Assembly (NCBI GenBank): GCA_902493895.1
Contig: CABUQW010000002.1
Coordinates: forward strand, 51,511 to 115,510
DNA: 64,000 nucleotides
Source: an uncultured Collinsella sp.
GTDB taxonomy: Bacteria; Actinomycetota; Coriobacteriia; Coriobacteriales; Coriobacteriaceae
Reading direction: 5' to 3'
In this document: positions 27,853 to 36,514 of the stretch, piece by piece
How positions within the stretch are numbered: position 1 is the first letter of the stretch
How the letters are laid out: each line of letters begins with the position of its first letter
Notes under the pieces: model-generated
The model's database searches: none
Told to the model about the DNA's origin: nothing
What the model saw: the letters and a program-made list of their open reading frames with translations, nothing else
Position numbers and translations under genes: made by a program

Positions 27853-30800
27853 ATGGCGCAGGGGACGTTTGTGCAGGCGCTTCGCAAAGAGGCGGCTTTG
27901 AGCGGCACCTTTATGAAGGGGCGTTCGCTCATGCTCAACGGCGCCGTGCTGTCGATTGAGGACAGCGGCTCGCGCTTCTCCAAAATCGTGACGGTTGAGG
28001 GCTCGGTGCGCGGCTCGCGCGGCGACCTGTACAAGACGCGCGTGGCGCTCGACATGGACGAGCACGAGGTAATCGACTACGATTGCGATTGTCCCGCTGC
28101 CTATCGTTACCCCGGCATGTGCAAGCACGCCATTGCCACGGCTCTGGCGTATTTGGATGCCAGCGGCGCCGAGCCCGTCGAAGGTTTGCGCACGCCGGTT
28201 CGCACGTTTACGGCGCAGCCGAAACAGCCCGCGCGCACCGCGCCCAAAGCGCCGGCCGTCAACCCCAACTTTCCCTTCCCAGCACCCGTCCCCACGAGTC
28301 CCAGCCTCATGGCGGCGCTCTCCGATCTTTCGGACGCGCGCATGGGTGAGCTGGCGAGCATGCGCCGCAAGCTTGCCGGTGCCGTTGATCCCGACGCCCC
28401 CAAAGCGGCGTTGGAGCCTTCGTTGGTGCCGTACTACAATCCGCTGTTCGCCGACCGCTTTAACTGGGCGCTCGAGTTTCGCATTCGCTGCGGTTCGGTG
28501 TCCTACGTGGTTAAGGATATCGACGGCATGGCCGACGCCTATGTCCGAGGCGGTACGTTCTCGTACGGCAAGAAGCTCACGTTTGTCCATACGCCCGAAG
28601 CCTTCGAAGACGTGTCGACAAAGCTGCTCAACCTTGTCGTGACGACAGTTGCCTATCTCGATGACATCACAAGCTCGCGTTCGGCGTCGTACGACTTTGC
28701 CCGTAGCGGTTTTGTTGCCGAGCGTCAGTTGCCGCTGTCCGAGCATAGCATCGTATATGTGCTGGACCTGCTGCGCGGCCAGACCATCTCCTTTGAGCCC
28801 GCCTGGTCGCGAGGGACGACGACGCATCGCACCTATGATGTGGCGGTTGAGCCAGCATCGCAAGGGGAGGACGAGGCGCTGTCTAAGCGCCCACCGCTCC
28901 TTGCCGCCAAAATCGCGCCGGCGGCTGGTGGCAGCTACGATCTACGCCTGCCGGCCGATGCATACTGCTTTGCTTCGGGCGACGTTGCCTATCTGGTCGA
29001 CACCCGCCGTGCGCGCCGCGCCGATGTGGCGTTTGCCCAGCATGCGGCGCCGTTTCTATCGCGTTTGCTGCCCTGTCGCACGCCGGTCCATATCGCTGCC
29101 GACCAGGTGGGGGAGTTCTGTCGTATGGCGCTGCCCATTTTGCGCGACTACACCGACCTTACCGCGCCCGCTGCGCTCGATACCGTGGCGCCCGAGCCGG
29201 GCTTTGCCATGGCGATCGGCGTCGACGATGGGCTTGTGACCTGCAAAATTACGGTTACCTACGGCGACTGGTCGGCAGATCTCTTTAGCCTGGGCGCTCC
29301 GGGCAGTCCCTTCGAAGAGCAGCGCCCGGGCGTGCCGCCGCGCGACGAGGTGGCAGAGTTTCGCGTCATGGACACGGCGGCCCTGTATTTCGACTTTTAC
29401 GAGGGCGGCCTGGCGTTTGAGGAACGCGATGACGAGAGCCTGTTCCGCTTGCTGACCGAGGGCCTGTCTGCCCTGTCCGAGCTGGGCGAGGTCATGCTCA
29501 GCGACCGCCTGCGCCAGATTTCGGTCCGCCCTGCGCCCAAGCTTTCGGTGCGTGCGACCGTCAAGAGTAACCTGCTCGACGTCGAGCTGGGCGCGAGTGG
29601 GCTTTCGGCGGCAGACCTTGCCATCTACCTCGACTCCTACAAGCGTCACCAGACGTTTGCGCGTCTTACGTCGGGCGACATCATTCGCCTGGACGAGGGA
29701 GCGCGCGCCGCGTTTGGCCTTGCCGAGGATTTGGGGGTCGATGCTGTCGACCTGCTCGACGGCGTGTCGCTTCCCGCGTCGAGTACCCTGTTCGTCGACA
29801 GCATGCTTGCGCGCACGCCCACGCTCGAAGCCGATCGCGATGCTGCATTCCGTCGCACCGTCGAGCGCCTGGATACGCTCGGCAAGATGGACTTTACGGT
29901 GCCGGCATCGCTCGAGGCAACGATGCGCGGCTACCAGGTCGACGGATACCAGTGGCTCGGCTCGCTCGAACACCTGGGCCTTGGCGGCATCTTGGCCGAC
30001 GATATGGGCCTGGGCAAAACGCTGCAGATGATCGCGCATATCCTGGCGCGCGTGGAAGCGGGGGACACGAAGCCCACGCTTGTGGTGTGCCCAGCGTCGC
30101 TTGTGTACAACTGGACCGCCGAGCTGGAGCGCTTTGCGCCTTCGCTCGACGTGTGCGCCATCGTGGGTGCCAAGGCACAGCGCCGCGTGCAGATAGCCGG
30201 CGTGGCCGAGCATAACGTGGTCGTGACGTCATATGACCTCATGCGCCGCGATATCGACGAGTATGCCGAGCAGGACTTTGCCCGCGTTGTGCTCGACGAG
30301 GCCCAGTACATTAAAAACCCGCTCACGCAGGTAGCGCGCGCCGCCAAGCGCCTGCCAGCCGGTGTGCGCTTTGCCCTGACGGGCACGCCCATCGAAAACC
30401 GCCTGTCCGAGCTCTGGAGCATCTTTGACTTTTTGATGCCGGGCCTTTTGGGGACGCGCGAGTCGTTTGCCAAGCGCTTCGAAAGCCCGGTCGAGCACGC
30501 CGAGGGCGATAGCGCCGCTCGCCTGCAGGCGCTCGTGTCGCCGTTTGTGCTGCGCCGTGTCAAGGAAGACGTGGTTGCTGACCTGCCCGAGAAGATCGAG
30601 GACACCGTCATGGCGCAGCTCACCGGCGAGCAGCGCAAGCTCTACCTGGCCAACCAAGACCGCATCGCCCAGCAGGTGCAGCACCGCGAGGCATCCGAGT
30701 TTAAGAAAGACAAGCTCAAGGTGCTCGCCGAGCTCACCAAGCTGCGCCAGATCTGCTGCGACCCGCATCTACACTACGAGGACTACAAGGCGGGGAGCGC

Positions 30801-31317
30801 CAAGCTCGACGCTTGCATGGAGCTCGTGCACGGTGCGCTCGACGGCGGGCATCGCATCCTGTTGTTCAGCCAGTTTACGGGCATGCTCGACATCATCGGC
30901 AAGCGCCTGGCCAAGGAGGACATCGGCTTTCTTAAGCTCACGGGCGCTTCGTCCAAGGAGAGCCGCGCCAAGATGGTCGCGCAGTTCCAGGAGGGCGAGG
31001 TTCCGGTGTTTCTGATCTCGCTCAAGGCGGGCGGCGTGGGCCTCAACCTGACGGCGGCCGACGTGGTCATTCACTACGACCCGTGGTGGAACGTGGCCGC
31101 GCAGGACCAGGCGACCGACCGCGCGCACCGTATTGGCCAGCAACATACCGTGACCGTGTACAAGCTCATCGCCAAGGACACGATCGAGGAGCGCATCATG
31201 CAGATGCAGGAGTCCAAGCGCGATCTGGTCAACAGTGTGCTTGGCGGCGACGGCATCTCCTCGGCGCTGTTTACCCGCGAGGATGTTCTGGCGCTGCTCG
31301 GCGGCGACGGGCGCTAA
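27853..31317 (+). CDS. SNF2-family DEAD/DEAH helicase with SWIM zinc finger
   Basis: 1154 residues. ATG at 27853 follows GGAGGAA. A SWIM finger lies at about 76-92 (CDCPAAYRYPGMCKHA; CxC...CxH). A divergent middle region precedes the Swi2/Snf2 motor: motif I DDMGLGKTLQM (~716), II DEAQYIKNP (~815), III LTGTPIENRLSELWS, IV LFSQFTGMLDII, V KAGGVGLNLTAADVV, VI QATDRAHRIGQ. Bacterial members of this type translocate on double-stranded DNA and are thought to remodel nucleoprotein or assist RNA polymerase recycling (HepA/RapA relatives). A DEAQ rather than DEAH box is normal for the subgroup. Confidence 0.93.
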   Translation: MAQGTFVQALRKEAALSGTFMKGRSLMLNGAVLSIEDSGSRFSKIVTVEGSVRGSRGDLYKTRVALDMDEHEVIDYDCDCPAAYRYPGMCKHAIATALAYLDASGAEPVEGLRTPVRTFTAQPKQPARTAPKAPAVNPNFPFPAPVPTSPSLMAALSDLSDARMGELASMRRKLAGAVDPDAPKAALEPSLVPYYNPLFADRFNWALEFRIRCGSVSYVVKDIDGMADAYVRGGTFSYGKKLTFVHTPEAFEDVSTKLLNLVVTTVAYLDDITSSRSASYDFARSGFVAERQLPLSEHSIVYVLDLLRGQTISFEPAWSRGTTTHRTYDVAVEPASQGEDEALSKRPPLLAAKIAPAAGGSYDLRLPADAYCFASGDVAYLVDTRRARRADVAFAQHAAPFLSRLLPCRTPVHIAADQVGEFCRMALPILRDYTDLTAPAALDTVAPEPGFAMAIGVDDGLVTCKITVTYGDWSADLFSLGAPGSPFEEQRPGVPPRDEVAEFRVMDTAALYFDFYEGGLAFEERDDESLFRLLTEGLSALSELGEVMLSDRLRQISVRPAPKLSVRATVKSNLLDVELGASGLSAADLAIYLDSYKRHQTFARLTSGDIIRLDEGARAAFGLAEDLGVDAVDLLDGVSLPASSTLFVDSMLARTPTLEADRDAAFRRTVERLDTLGKMDFTVPASLEATMRGYQVDGYQWLGSLEHLGLGGILADDMGLGKTLQMIAHILARVEAGDTKPTLVVCPASLVYNWTAELERFAPSLDVCAIVGAKAQRRVQIAGVAEHNVVVTSYDLMRRDIDEYAEQDFARVVLDEAQYIKNPLTQVARAAKRLPAGVRFALTGTPIENRLSELWSIFDFLMPGLLGTRESFAKRFESPVEHAEGDSAARLQALVSPFVLRRVKEDVVADLPEKIEDTVMAQLTGEQRKLYLANQDRIAQQVQHREASEFKKDKLKVLAELTKLRQICCDPHLHYEDYKAGSAKLDACMELVHGALDGGHRILLFSQFTGMLDIIGKRLAKEDIGFLKLTGASSKESRAKMVAQFQEGEVPVFLISLKAGGVGLNLTAADVVIHYDPWWNVAAQDQATDRAHRIGQQHTVTVYKLIAKDTIEERIMQMQESKRDLVNSVLGGDGISSALFTREDVLALLGGDGR

Positions 31318-31467
31318 CCCGCTCGGGTGGGGCCGCCAGGGCGGATAGCCCGCGCTGTCCCATCGTCCCCGCTCGTTATGTGTTCATTTGCGATGCCGTG
31401 GATGGTTCGCTTGCCTTTGGGCATAAGAAACATCGAGAACATCGGCACATCAGCAAAGGAGAACATC

Positions 31468-31830
31468 ATGGCGAAATTCTTTAAGGACCCCGACGGCAAG
31501 CTCATTGCCGCCCTTGGCAACGACGTTGCAACCCCTGCCGGCTGCACGGAGCTGACCGCGAACACCGAGGACGCGGCGCACGAGAAGCACGTGCCCGTCG
31601 TCGAGAGCGAGCGCGACGGTCACGTGATCCGTGCACGCGTGGGCTCGGTCGAGCATCCTATGGTGCCCGAGCACTACATCGAGTGGATCGCCCTTGAGGC
31701 CGAGGGCCGTCTGGAGGTCCATTACCTCCAGCCCGGCATGAAGCCCGCGACGTTTTTTGCCGGCGGTTCCAAGACCGGTACCGTCTATGCCTATTGCAAC
31801 CTGCACGGACTGTGGTCCGCGACGTTCTAG
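31468..31830 (+). CDS. Superoxide reductase, class III (desulfoferrodoxin-like, N-terminal site lost)
   Basis: 120 residues. ATG at 31468 follows AAAGGAG. The C-terminal neelaredoxin domain keeps all iron ligands of the active site: EKHVPV (with Lys of the EK pair), VEHPMVPEHYIEW (two His) and CNLHGLW (Cys, His). The N-terminal ~35 residues align with the desulforedoxin domain, but its CxxC and CC ligands are replaced (FFKDPDGK..., only one Cys left). It reduces superoxide to peroxide without making oxygen, as expected in an anaerobe. A terminator follows. Confidence 0.93.
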   Translation: MAKFFKDPDGKLIAALGNDVATPAGCTELTANTEDAAHEKHVPVVESERDGHVIRARVGSVEHPMVPEHYIEWIALEAEGRLEVHYLQPGMKPATFFAGGSKTGTVYAYCNLHGLWSATF

Positions 31831-31875
31831 GAGCGCGCCCCCGCTCGGGGTATCATAGCTAGCATATGCACATGC

Positions 31876-31908
31876 GAGCGCCGACTGCATCATGCGGCCG
31901 GCGCTTTT
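31876..31908 (+). terminator. Terminator after superoxide reductase gene
   Basis: AGCGCCG and CGGCGCT form the stem around ACTGCATCATGCGGC, followed by TTTT. Confidence 0.7.
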
Positions 31909-31947
31909 ACTACGACAACGATGGTTTACGACGGAAAGGGCTGAGCC

Positions 31948-33933
31948 ATGAAGCTCGCACTTGCACAGATCGATATGCGCCTGGGTGATATTGAGGGTAT
32001 CTGCGGTCGCATCGAGGACCAGGCGCGCCTGGCCCACGAGCGCGGTGCGCGCGTGCTGTGCGTGCCGGCTCCGCTCTTTATGGGAGCCCTGCCCGGCGGC
32101 CTGGTGGGTGCTGCCGACTTTGAGCACGACATGCTGACGGGCCTGACCGGTGTTGCCGAGCGTATCCAAGAGCTCGATATGATCTGCATCGTGCCCGCGG
32201 CGGTTTCGTTTGAGGGCCAGCCACTGCTCGACTACATGATGCTCAAGGACGGCCATGTAGTGCCGGCCCGTTCGAGCATTGCCCTGCAGCGCGGTGGGAA
32301 CGGCGATGCCCGTTGGGCGCCGCCGGTCTTCGACGTGGACGGCGTACGTATCGCCGTGATCTTCGACTTGGACCGCGAGCTCGAGATGCTGCCGACCGGC
32401 GTCGACCTCATCGCCTATTTTCAGTTCAACGCGTTTGATATGACCGACCGCGAGACGGCCGCCATTGCCGCCGTTCGCAGCGGTGCCTACCGCAAGATCG
32501 CGTCCAAGCGCAGCGTATGGTTTGCCTGCATGGCGCCGGTCGGTGCCTATGACGAGTCGGTGTATACCGGCGGATCGTTTGTGCTCGACGACTGCGGGCG
32601 CGTGGTGGCCCAGGCGCCGTGCTTTGAGGAGAGCCTGCTGGTTCAGGAGATTCAGCGCGGCGTAATGCTCGATGCTTTGGAGGACCACGAGCTGCCCGAG
32701 TTTCGTTCCGAGGAGTGGTTGTGGCAGGCGCTGGTGCTCGCTGTGCGCGATAACGCCCGTGCCCATGGTACGTCGCGCGCCGTGGTGGCGCTCGAGGGCG
32801 ATTTGCCGTCGTCCCTGCTGGCGGCACTTGCCGTCGACGCCCTGGGTCCGCGCAATGTGATCGGCCTAGTGCTGGGACGCAACCGTATCTTTACGCCGGC
32901 GCAGGAGGAGGCAGAGGCTGCTCGCTGTGCCGCCGTTCGCGCCATTGCCGAGCGCCTGCATATTCGCACGGTTGAGCGCGATGCGCCGGATGCCGCGCGT
33001 GTGCTCGACCGCGATGTGTCGGCGGGCGACGCCGAGCGTCTGCGCTCTCGCACGCTGGGCCTCATGCTGGAGGATACGGCGCTCGAGCTGGGTGCGATGG
33101 CGTTGAGTCCACTGTCCAAAACTGAGTACGCGCTGGCGGCGCCCACGCTTTGCGGTGGCTACCAGGGCGATTACGCGCCCTTTGGTGATGTGTATCTGTC
33201 GACCCTCGAGTTTGTGGCGCGCGTACGCAACCGTACGTCTGCCGTGGTGCCGCAGGAGCTCGTGACGCTCAACGCGGTGGAGGATTGCATGGAGCGCGTG
33301 CTGGCGCAAGCGCTCTCGACGCTTGACGGTCCGGTCGACATGCTCGACCGCGCGGCGCAGCTGCTCGGTGGGCTCGAGCCGGGCGAAGTCGATGGCACGC
33401 TCGAGTCACACGTCGACCGCAACCGTCCCTTCGACGACATTCCGATGGCCGCTGGCAAGCCCGAGGCATGTTCGTTGCTGCTGATGCTCGTGCGTCAGGG
33501 AGAGGTGGCTCGCCGCCAGCTGCCGACGGCGCCGATCGTCTCGGCCCGTTCGTTTGCCGAGCGTGCCTGGCCGTATATGCTCGCGTGGTCCGATCTGGGG
33601 CTCGACGGCAAGGAGCGCATGACGGTCGATTCTCTGGCGCGCGCCGAGGTGCGTCGTTTTGACGACGACGATACGAGTGACCGTATGCGTGGTGAGATGA
33701 TGGGCATTTTGGGCGAGCTGCTGGGTATTTCGCCCGAGCAGATGGAGGAGTTGCGCTCCGAGGATGGCCAGCGTCGCCTGCACGAGGGCATGAAGAAGTT
33801 TGAGGGCGAGGTCCAGGACGCCATCGATAAGATGATGGGCGGCCAGGGTGGCCCGCAAGGTGGGCCCCAGGGCGGACCGATGCCGCACCCGCCGGTTGAT
33901 CCCCGACAGTTCCCGTTCTTCTCGCAGAACTAG
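31948..33933 (+). CDS. NAD synthetase-like protein with degenerate nitrilase and synthetase sites
   Basis: 661 residues with the two-domain layout of glutamine-dependent NadE: an N-terminal nitrilase-like domain (1-~260) and a PP-loop synthetase domain (~270-600). Key residues are changed. The nitrilase catalytic Glu (normally ..PE) is Ala41 in LCVPAPLF and the Cys (normally IC) is Phe139 in AVIFDLD. The PP-loop SGGxDS is EGDLPSS at 283-289. The region SKTEYALAAPTLCGGYQGDYAPFGDVYLS still clearly matches NadE. The tail is helical and then Gly/Gln/Pro-rich (QGGPQGGPQGG). A pseudoenzyme or a protein with a new role; a functional nadE should exist elsewhere. Start is an ATG preceded by GGAAAGGG. 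Confidence 0.8.
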   Translation: MKLALAQIDMRLGDIEGICGRIEDQARLAHERGARVLCVPAPLFMGALPGGLVGAADFEHDMLTGLTGVAERIQELDMICIVPAAVSFEGQPLLDYMMLKDGHVVPARSSIALQRGGNGDARWAPPVFDVDGVRIAVIFDLDRELEMLPTGVDLIAYFQFNAFDMTDRETAAIAAVRSGAYRKIASKRSVWFACMAPVGAYDESVYTGGSFVLDDCGRVVAQAPCFEESLLVQEIQRGVMLDALEDHELPEFRSEEWLWQALVLAVRDNARAHGTSRAVVALEGDLPSSLLAALAVDALGPRNVIGLVLGRNRIFTPAQEEAEAARCAAVRAIAERLHIRTVERDAPDAARVLDRDVSAGDAERLRSRTLGLMLEDTALELGAMALSPLSKTEYALAAPTLCGGYQGDYAPFGDVYLSTLEFVARVRNRTSAVVPQELVTLNAVEDCMERVLAQALSTLDGPVDMLDRAAQLLGGLEPGEVDGTLESHVDRNRPFDDIPMAAGKPEACSLLLMLVRQGEVARRQLPTAPIVSARSFAERAWPYMLAWSDLGLDGKERMTVDSLARAEVRRFDDDDTSDRMRGEMMGILGELLGISPEQMEELRSEDGQRRLHEGMKKFEGEVQDAIDKMMGGQGGPQGGPQGGPMPHPPVDPRQFPFFSQN

Positions 33934-33941
33934 GCCGCTGC

Positions 33942-34039
33942 GCGCCCGCCAGAGCGGCAATCTGCCTTTCAATCGTCGGGCATGACCGCCAGGTCAATGC
34001 CCTCCTCTTTCAAGGCACCTTGCTCGCTCTGGCGGGCGC
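33942..34039. repeat. 98-bp nested fold-back element
   Basis: A perfect 14-bp outer stem pairs GCGCCCGCCAGAGC (33942-33955) with GCTCTGGCGGGCGC (34026-34039). Inside are TGCCTT/AAGGCA and GGGCATGACC/GGTCAATGCCC, giving a nearly continuous three-tier stem. It lies between the NadE-like gene and ruvC. Confidence 0.7.
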
Positions 34040-34174
34040 TCGCTTGCGTATGCTCAACCTGCATTTAATCTCGGCTGACTTATGGGGCTGGCGTTGTGTT
34101 ATTCTAGAACAGACGTTCGTGAATAGTGCGCGGGGCGTTGCCTTGCGCTGCGCTTGTGGCGAGGGGAGGCTGGC

Positions 34175-34696
34175 TTGGTTATCTTGGGTATCGACCCCGG
34201 TTTGGCCCATACGGGTTGGGGGATTATCGAGGAGCGGCGCGGCGAGGTTCGCTGCCGTGCCTACGGTTGTATCGAGACCAGCGCGGGCAGTCCGCTTGCG
34301 GTGCGCCTGTCTCACATCGCCCGCGACCTTAAGGGTGTCGTGGAGCGTTATCGACCCGATACCGCTGCTATCGAGAGCATTTACTTTGGCGCCAACGTTC
34401 GCTCGGCCATCCCTACGGCGCATGCCCGCGGTGCTGCGCTCGTGGCGCTTTCGGAATGCGCGCTCGAGATCGGCGAGTACACGCCTATGCAGATTAAGCA
34501 GGCCGTTGTGGGCACCGGCGCTGCAGATAAGCGGCAGGTCGCGTATATGGTTCGTACGCTCACACAGCTCGATCACGACCCGCATCCCGACCATGCTGCC
34601 GATGCCCTAGCCTGCGCCATCTGCCACGTTAACCTCAGCCGCACCCGGGCGCTTACCGGCGGCGAGTTCTATCAACAGAGAGGAACCGGATACTGA
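34175..34696 (+). CDS. ruvC: Holliday junction resolvase RuvC
   Basis: 173 residues if started at the TTG at 34175, which follows GAGGGGAGG at 6 nt; this matches the length of E. coli RuvC. Catalytic acids are Asp7 in GIDPG, Glu in AAIESIYFG, and the Asp pair in HPDHAADALACAICH. It cleaves Holliday junctions at branch points during recombinational repair. The stop overlaps the ruvA start (TGATG), so ruvC-ruvA-ruvB are translationally coupled. Confidence 0.95.
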   Translation: MVILGIDPGLAHTGWGIIEERRGEVRCRAYGCIETSAGSPLAVRLSHIARDLKGVVERYRPDTAAIESIYFGANVRSAIPTAHARGAALVALSECALEIGEYTPMQIKQAVVGTGAADKRQVAYMVRTLTQLDHDPHPDHAADALACAICHVNLSRTRALTGGEFYQQRGTGY

Positions 34697-35316
34697 TGAT
34701 CTCCCAGCTCCATGGAACGCTTGTCGAGGCCACGATGAGCTCGGCCGTCGTCGATGTGTCGGGCGTGGGCTTTGAGCTCGGCATCTCGGGCAGCACTGCC
34801 GCCACGCTGCCTACGCCCGGCGGCGAGGTTCGCCTCTATACCCGTATGCAGGTGCGCGAGGACGCCATGACGCTCTTTGGCTTTGCCTCCAAGGACGAGC
34901 GCACGATGTTCGATCGGCTCGTGTCCGTCTCGGGCGTCGGTCCGCGTCTGGCGCTTGCCGTGCTCTCCACCTACACCGTGGGGCAACTGTATTCGCTGGT
35001 GATGGCCGAGGACGACAAGGGTATGGCCAAGGTGCCCGGTGTGGGCAAAAAGACCGCGCAGCGCCTCATCTTGGAACTCAAGAGCACCTTTGCCAAGGAC
35101 AAGGGCTTTGTGCCGGTCGACGTGATTCCCGGCCAGGTTGCGATGCCGGTTCCCGCCGCCGCTCCTTCGGCAATCGATGACGCCCGTGCGGCGCTCCTTT
35201 CCATGGGCTTTAGCCCACAGGAGACCGATGTCGCCCTGAGCGGGTATGATGGGCAGGATATGCGTGTCGAGGATCTGCTCGGCGCGGCGCTTAAGCGACT
35301 CGGAATGGATGCGTGA
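34696..35316 (+). CDS. ruvA: Holliday junction branch migration protein RuvA
   Basis: 206 residues: OB-fold (1-~65; MISQLHGTLVEA), tandem helix-hairpin-helix region (SVSGVGPRLALAVLS and KVPGVGKKTAQRLILEL) and a C-terminal UBA-like domain III (DARAALLSMGFSPQETDVAL) that contacts RuvB. RuvA tetramers hold the four-way junction. Overlaps both neighbours by 1 nt. Confidence 0.96.
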   Translation: MISQLHGTLVEATMSSAVVDVSGVGFELGISGSTAATLPTPGGEVRLYTRMQVREDAMTLFGFASKDERTMFDRLVSVSGVGPRLALAVLSTYTVGQLYSLVMAEDDKGMAKVPGVGKKTAQRLILELKSTFAKDKGFVPVDVIPGQVAMPVPAAAPSAIDDARAALLSMGFSPQETDVALSGYDGQDMRVEDLLGAALKRLGMDA

Positions 35317-36383
35317 TGTGGGAAGCCGATGACTCTCAGGACCTGTGGGCGACGGCCGGCAACTCGCCGGCGGCATCCATGGCACACGGTGAGCGCATGG
35401 TGGGCTCGGAGCTGACGCCCGAGGACCTCGATGTCGACCGTACCCTGCGTCCCCAGCGCTTGGATGACTACTGCGGTCAGGAGCATATCAAGCAGAGCCT
35501 TCGCGTGCTCATCGAGGCGGCGCAAAGCCGTGGCGAGACGCTCGACCACGTGATCTTCTCGGGCCCTCCGGGTCTGGGCAAGACCACGCTGGCTACGGTT
35601 ATTGCCAACGAGCTGGGCGCTCAGATCAAGACGACGAGCGGTCCGGCCATCGCGCGCACCGGCGACCTGGCTGCCATCCTTACCAACCTGCAACCGGGCG
35701 ACGTGCTGTTTATCGACGAGATCCACCGCCTCAACCGCTCGGTCGAGGAGGTCCTGTATCCTGCGATGGAGGACTTTGCCCTCGATATCGTGATCGGCAA
35801 GGGCCCGGCGGCGCGCTCGATTCGCCTGGATATTCCCAAGTTTACGCTGGTGGCGGCCACGACCCGTTCGGGTATGCTCACCGGCCCGCTGCGCGATCGC
35901 TTTGGCATCTCGTATCGCTTGGATTACTACACCGTCGAGGAGCTCGCCCAGATCGTGACGCGCTCGGCGACCATCCTGGGCGTGACGATCGACCATCCCA
36001 GCGCGCTCGAGATCGGCTCGCGCTCGCGCGGTACGCCGCGCCTCGCCAACCGTCTGCTCAAACGCGTGCGCGACTATGCGCAGGTGCGCGGCAACGGCCC
36101 CATCGAGCTCGAAATCTGCCGTCAGGCGCTCGAGTTTTTCGAGATCGACGAGCTTGGCTTGGACTGGATGGATATTCGCATTTTGGAGACACTCGCCAAG
36201 ACGTTCTCCGGCCGTGCCGTTGGCTTGACCACGCTTGCCAGTGCGGTGGGCGAGGACCCGGGTACGCTTGAGGATGTCTACGAGCCCTATCTGCTGCAGT
36301 GCGGATTGATGATTCGCACGCCCCAAGGCCGCCAGGCAACCCTGCGCACCTTTGAGCACTTAGGAATTGAGCCGACCGTTTAG
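35316..36383 (+). CDS. ruvB: Holliday junction branch migration ATPase RuvB
   Basis: 355 residues from the ATG at 35316 (a GTG one codon earlier is also possible). Walker A GPPGLGKTTLA, Walker B DEIHRLNR, sensor TTRSGMLTGPLRDRFG and the winged-helix domain with GRAVGLTTLASAVGED are intact. The hexameric motor drives branch migration with RuvA. The N-terminus is about 20 residues longer than in E. coli. Confidence 0.97.
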   Translation: MWEADDSQDLWATAGNSPAASMAHGERMVGSELTPEDLDVDRTLRPQRLDDYCGQEHIKQSLRVLIEAAQSRGETLDHVIFSGPPGLGKTTLATVIANELGAQIKTTSGPAIARTGDLAAILTNLQPGDVLFIDEIHRLNRSVEEVLYPAMEDFALDIVIGKGPAARSIRLDIPKFTLVAATTRSGMLTGPLRDRFGISYRLDYYTVEELAQIVTRSATILGVTIDHPSALEIGSRSRGTPRLANRLLKRVRDYAQVRGNGPIELEICRQALEFFEIDELGLDWMDIRILETLAKTFSGRAVGLTTLASAVGEDPGTLEDVYEPYLLQCGLMIRTPQGRQATLRTFEHLGIEPTV

Positions 36384-36514
36384 GATGGGTTTGTAGGCTA
36401 TCGCTGGGCATCGGGTAAACATATCACCGTTCGTCGGTTACGGGCGTTTTACTATTGCGCGCGCGTGCTATGCTGGATTGGTCTTTTTCTCATCCGGTAA
36501 CGAAAGGACCGCCC

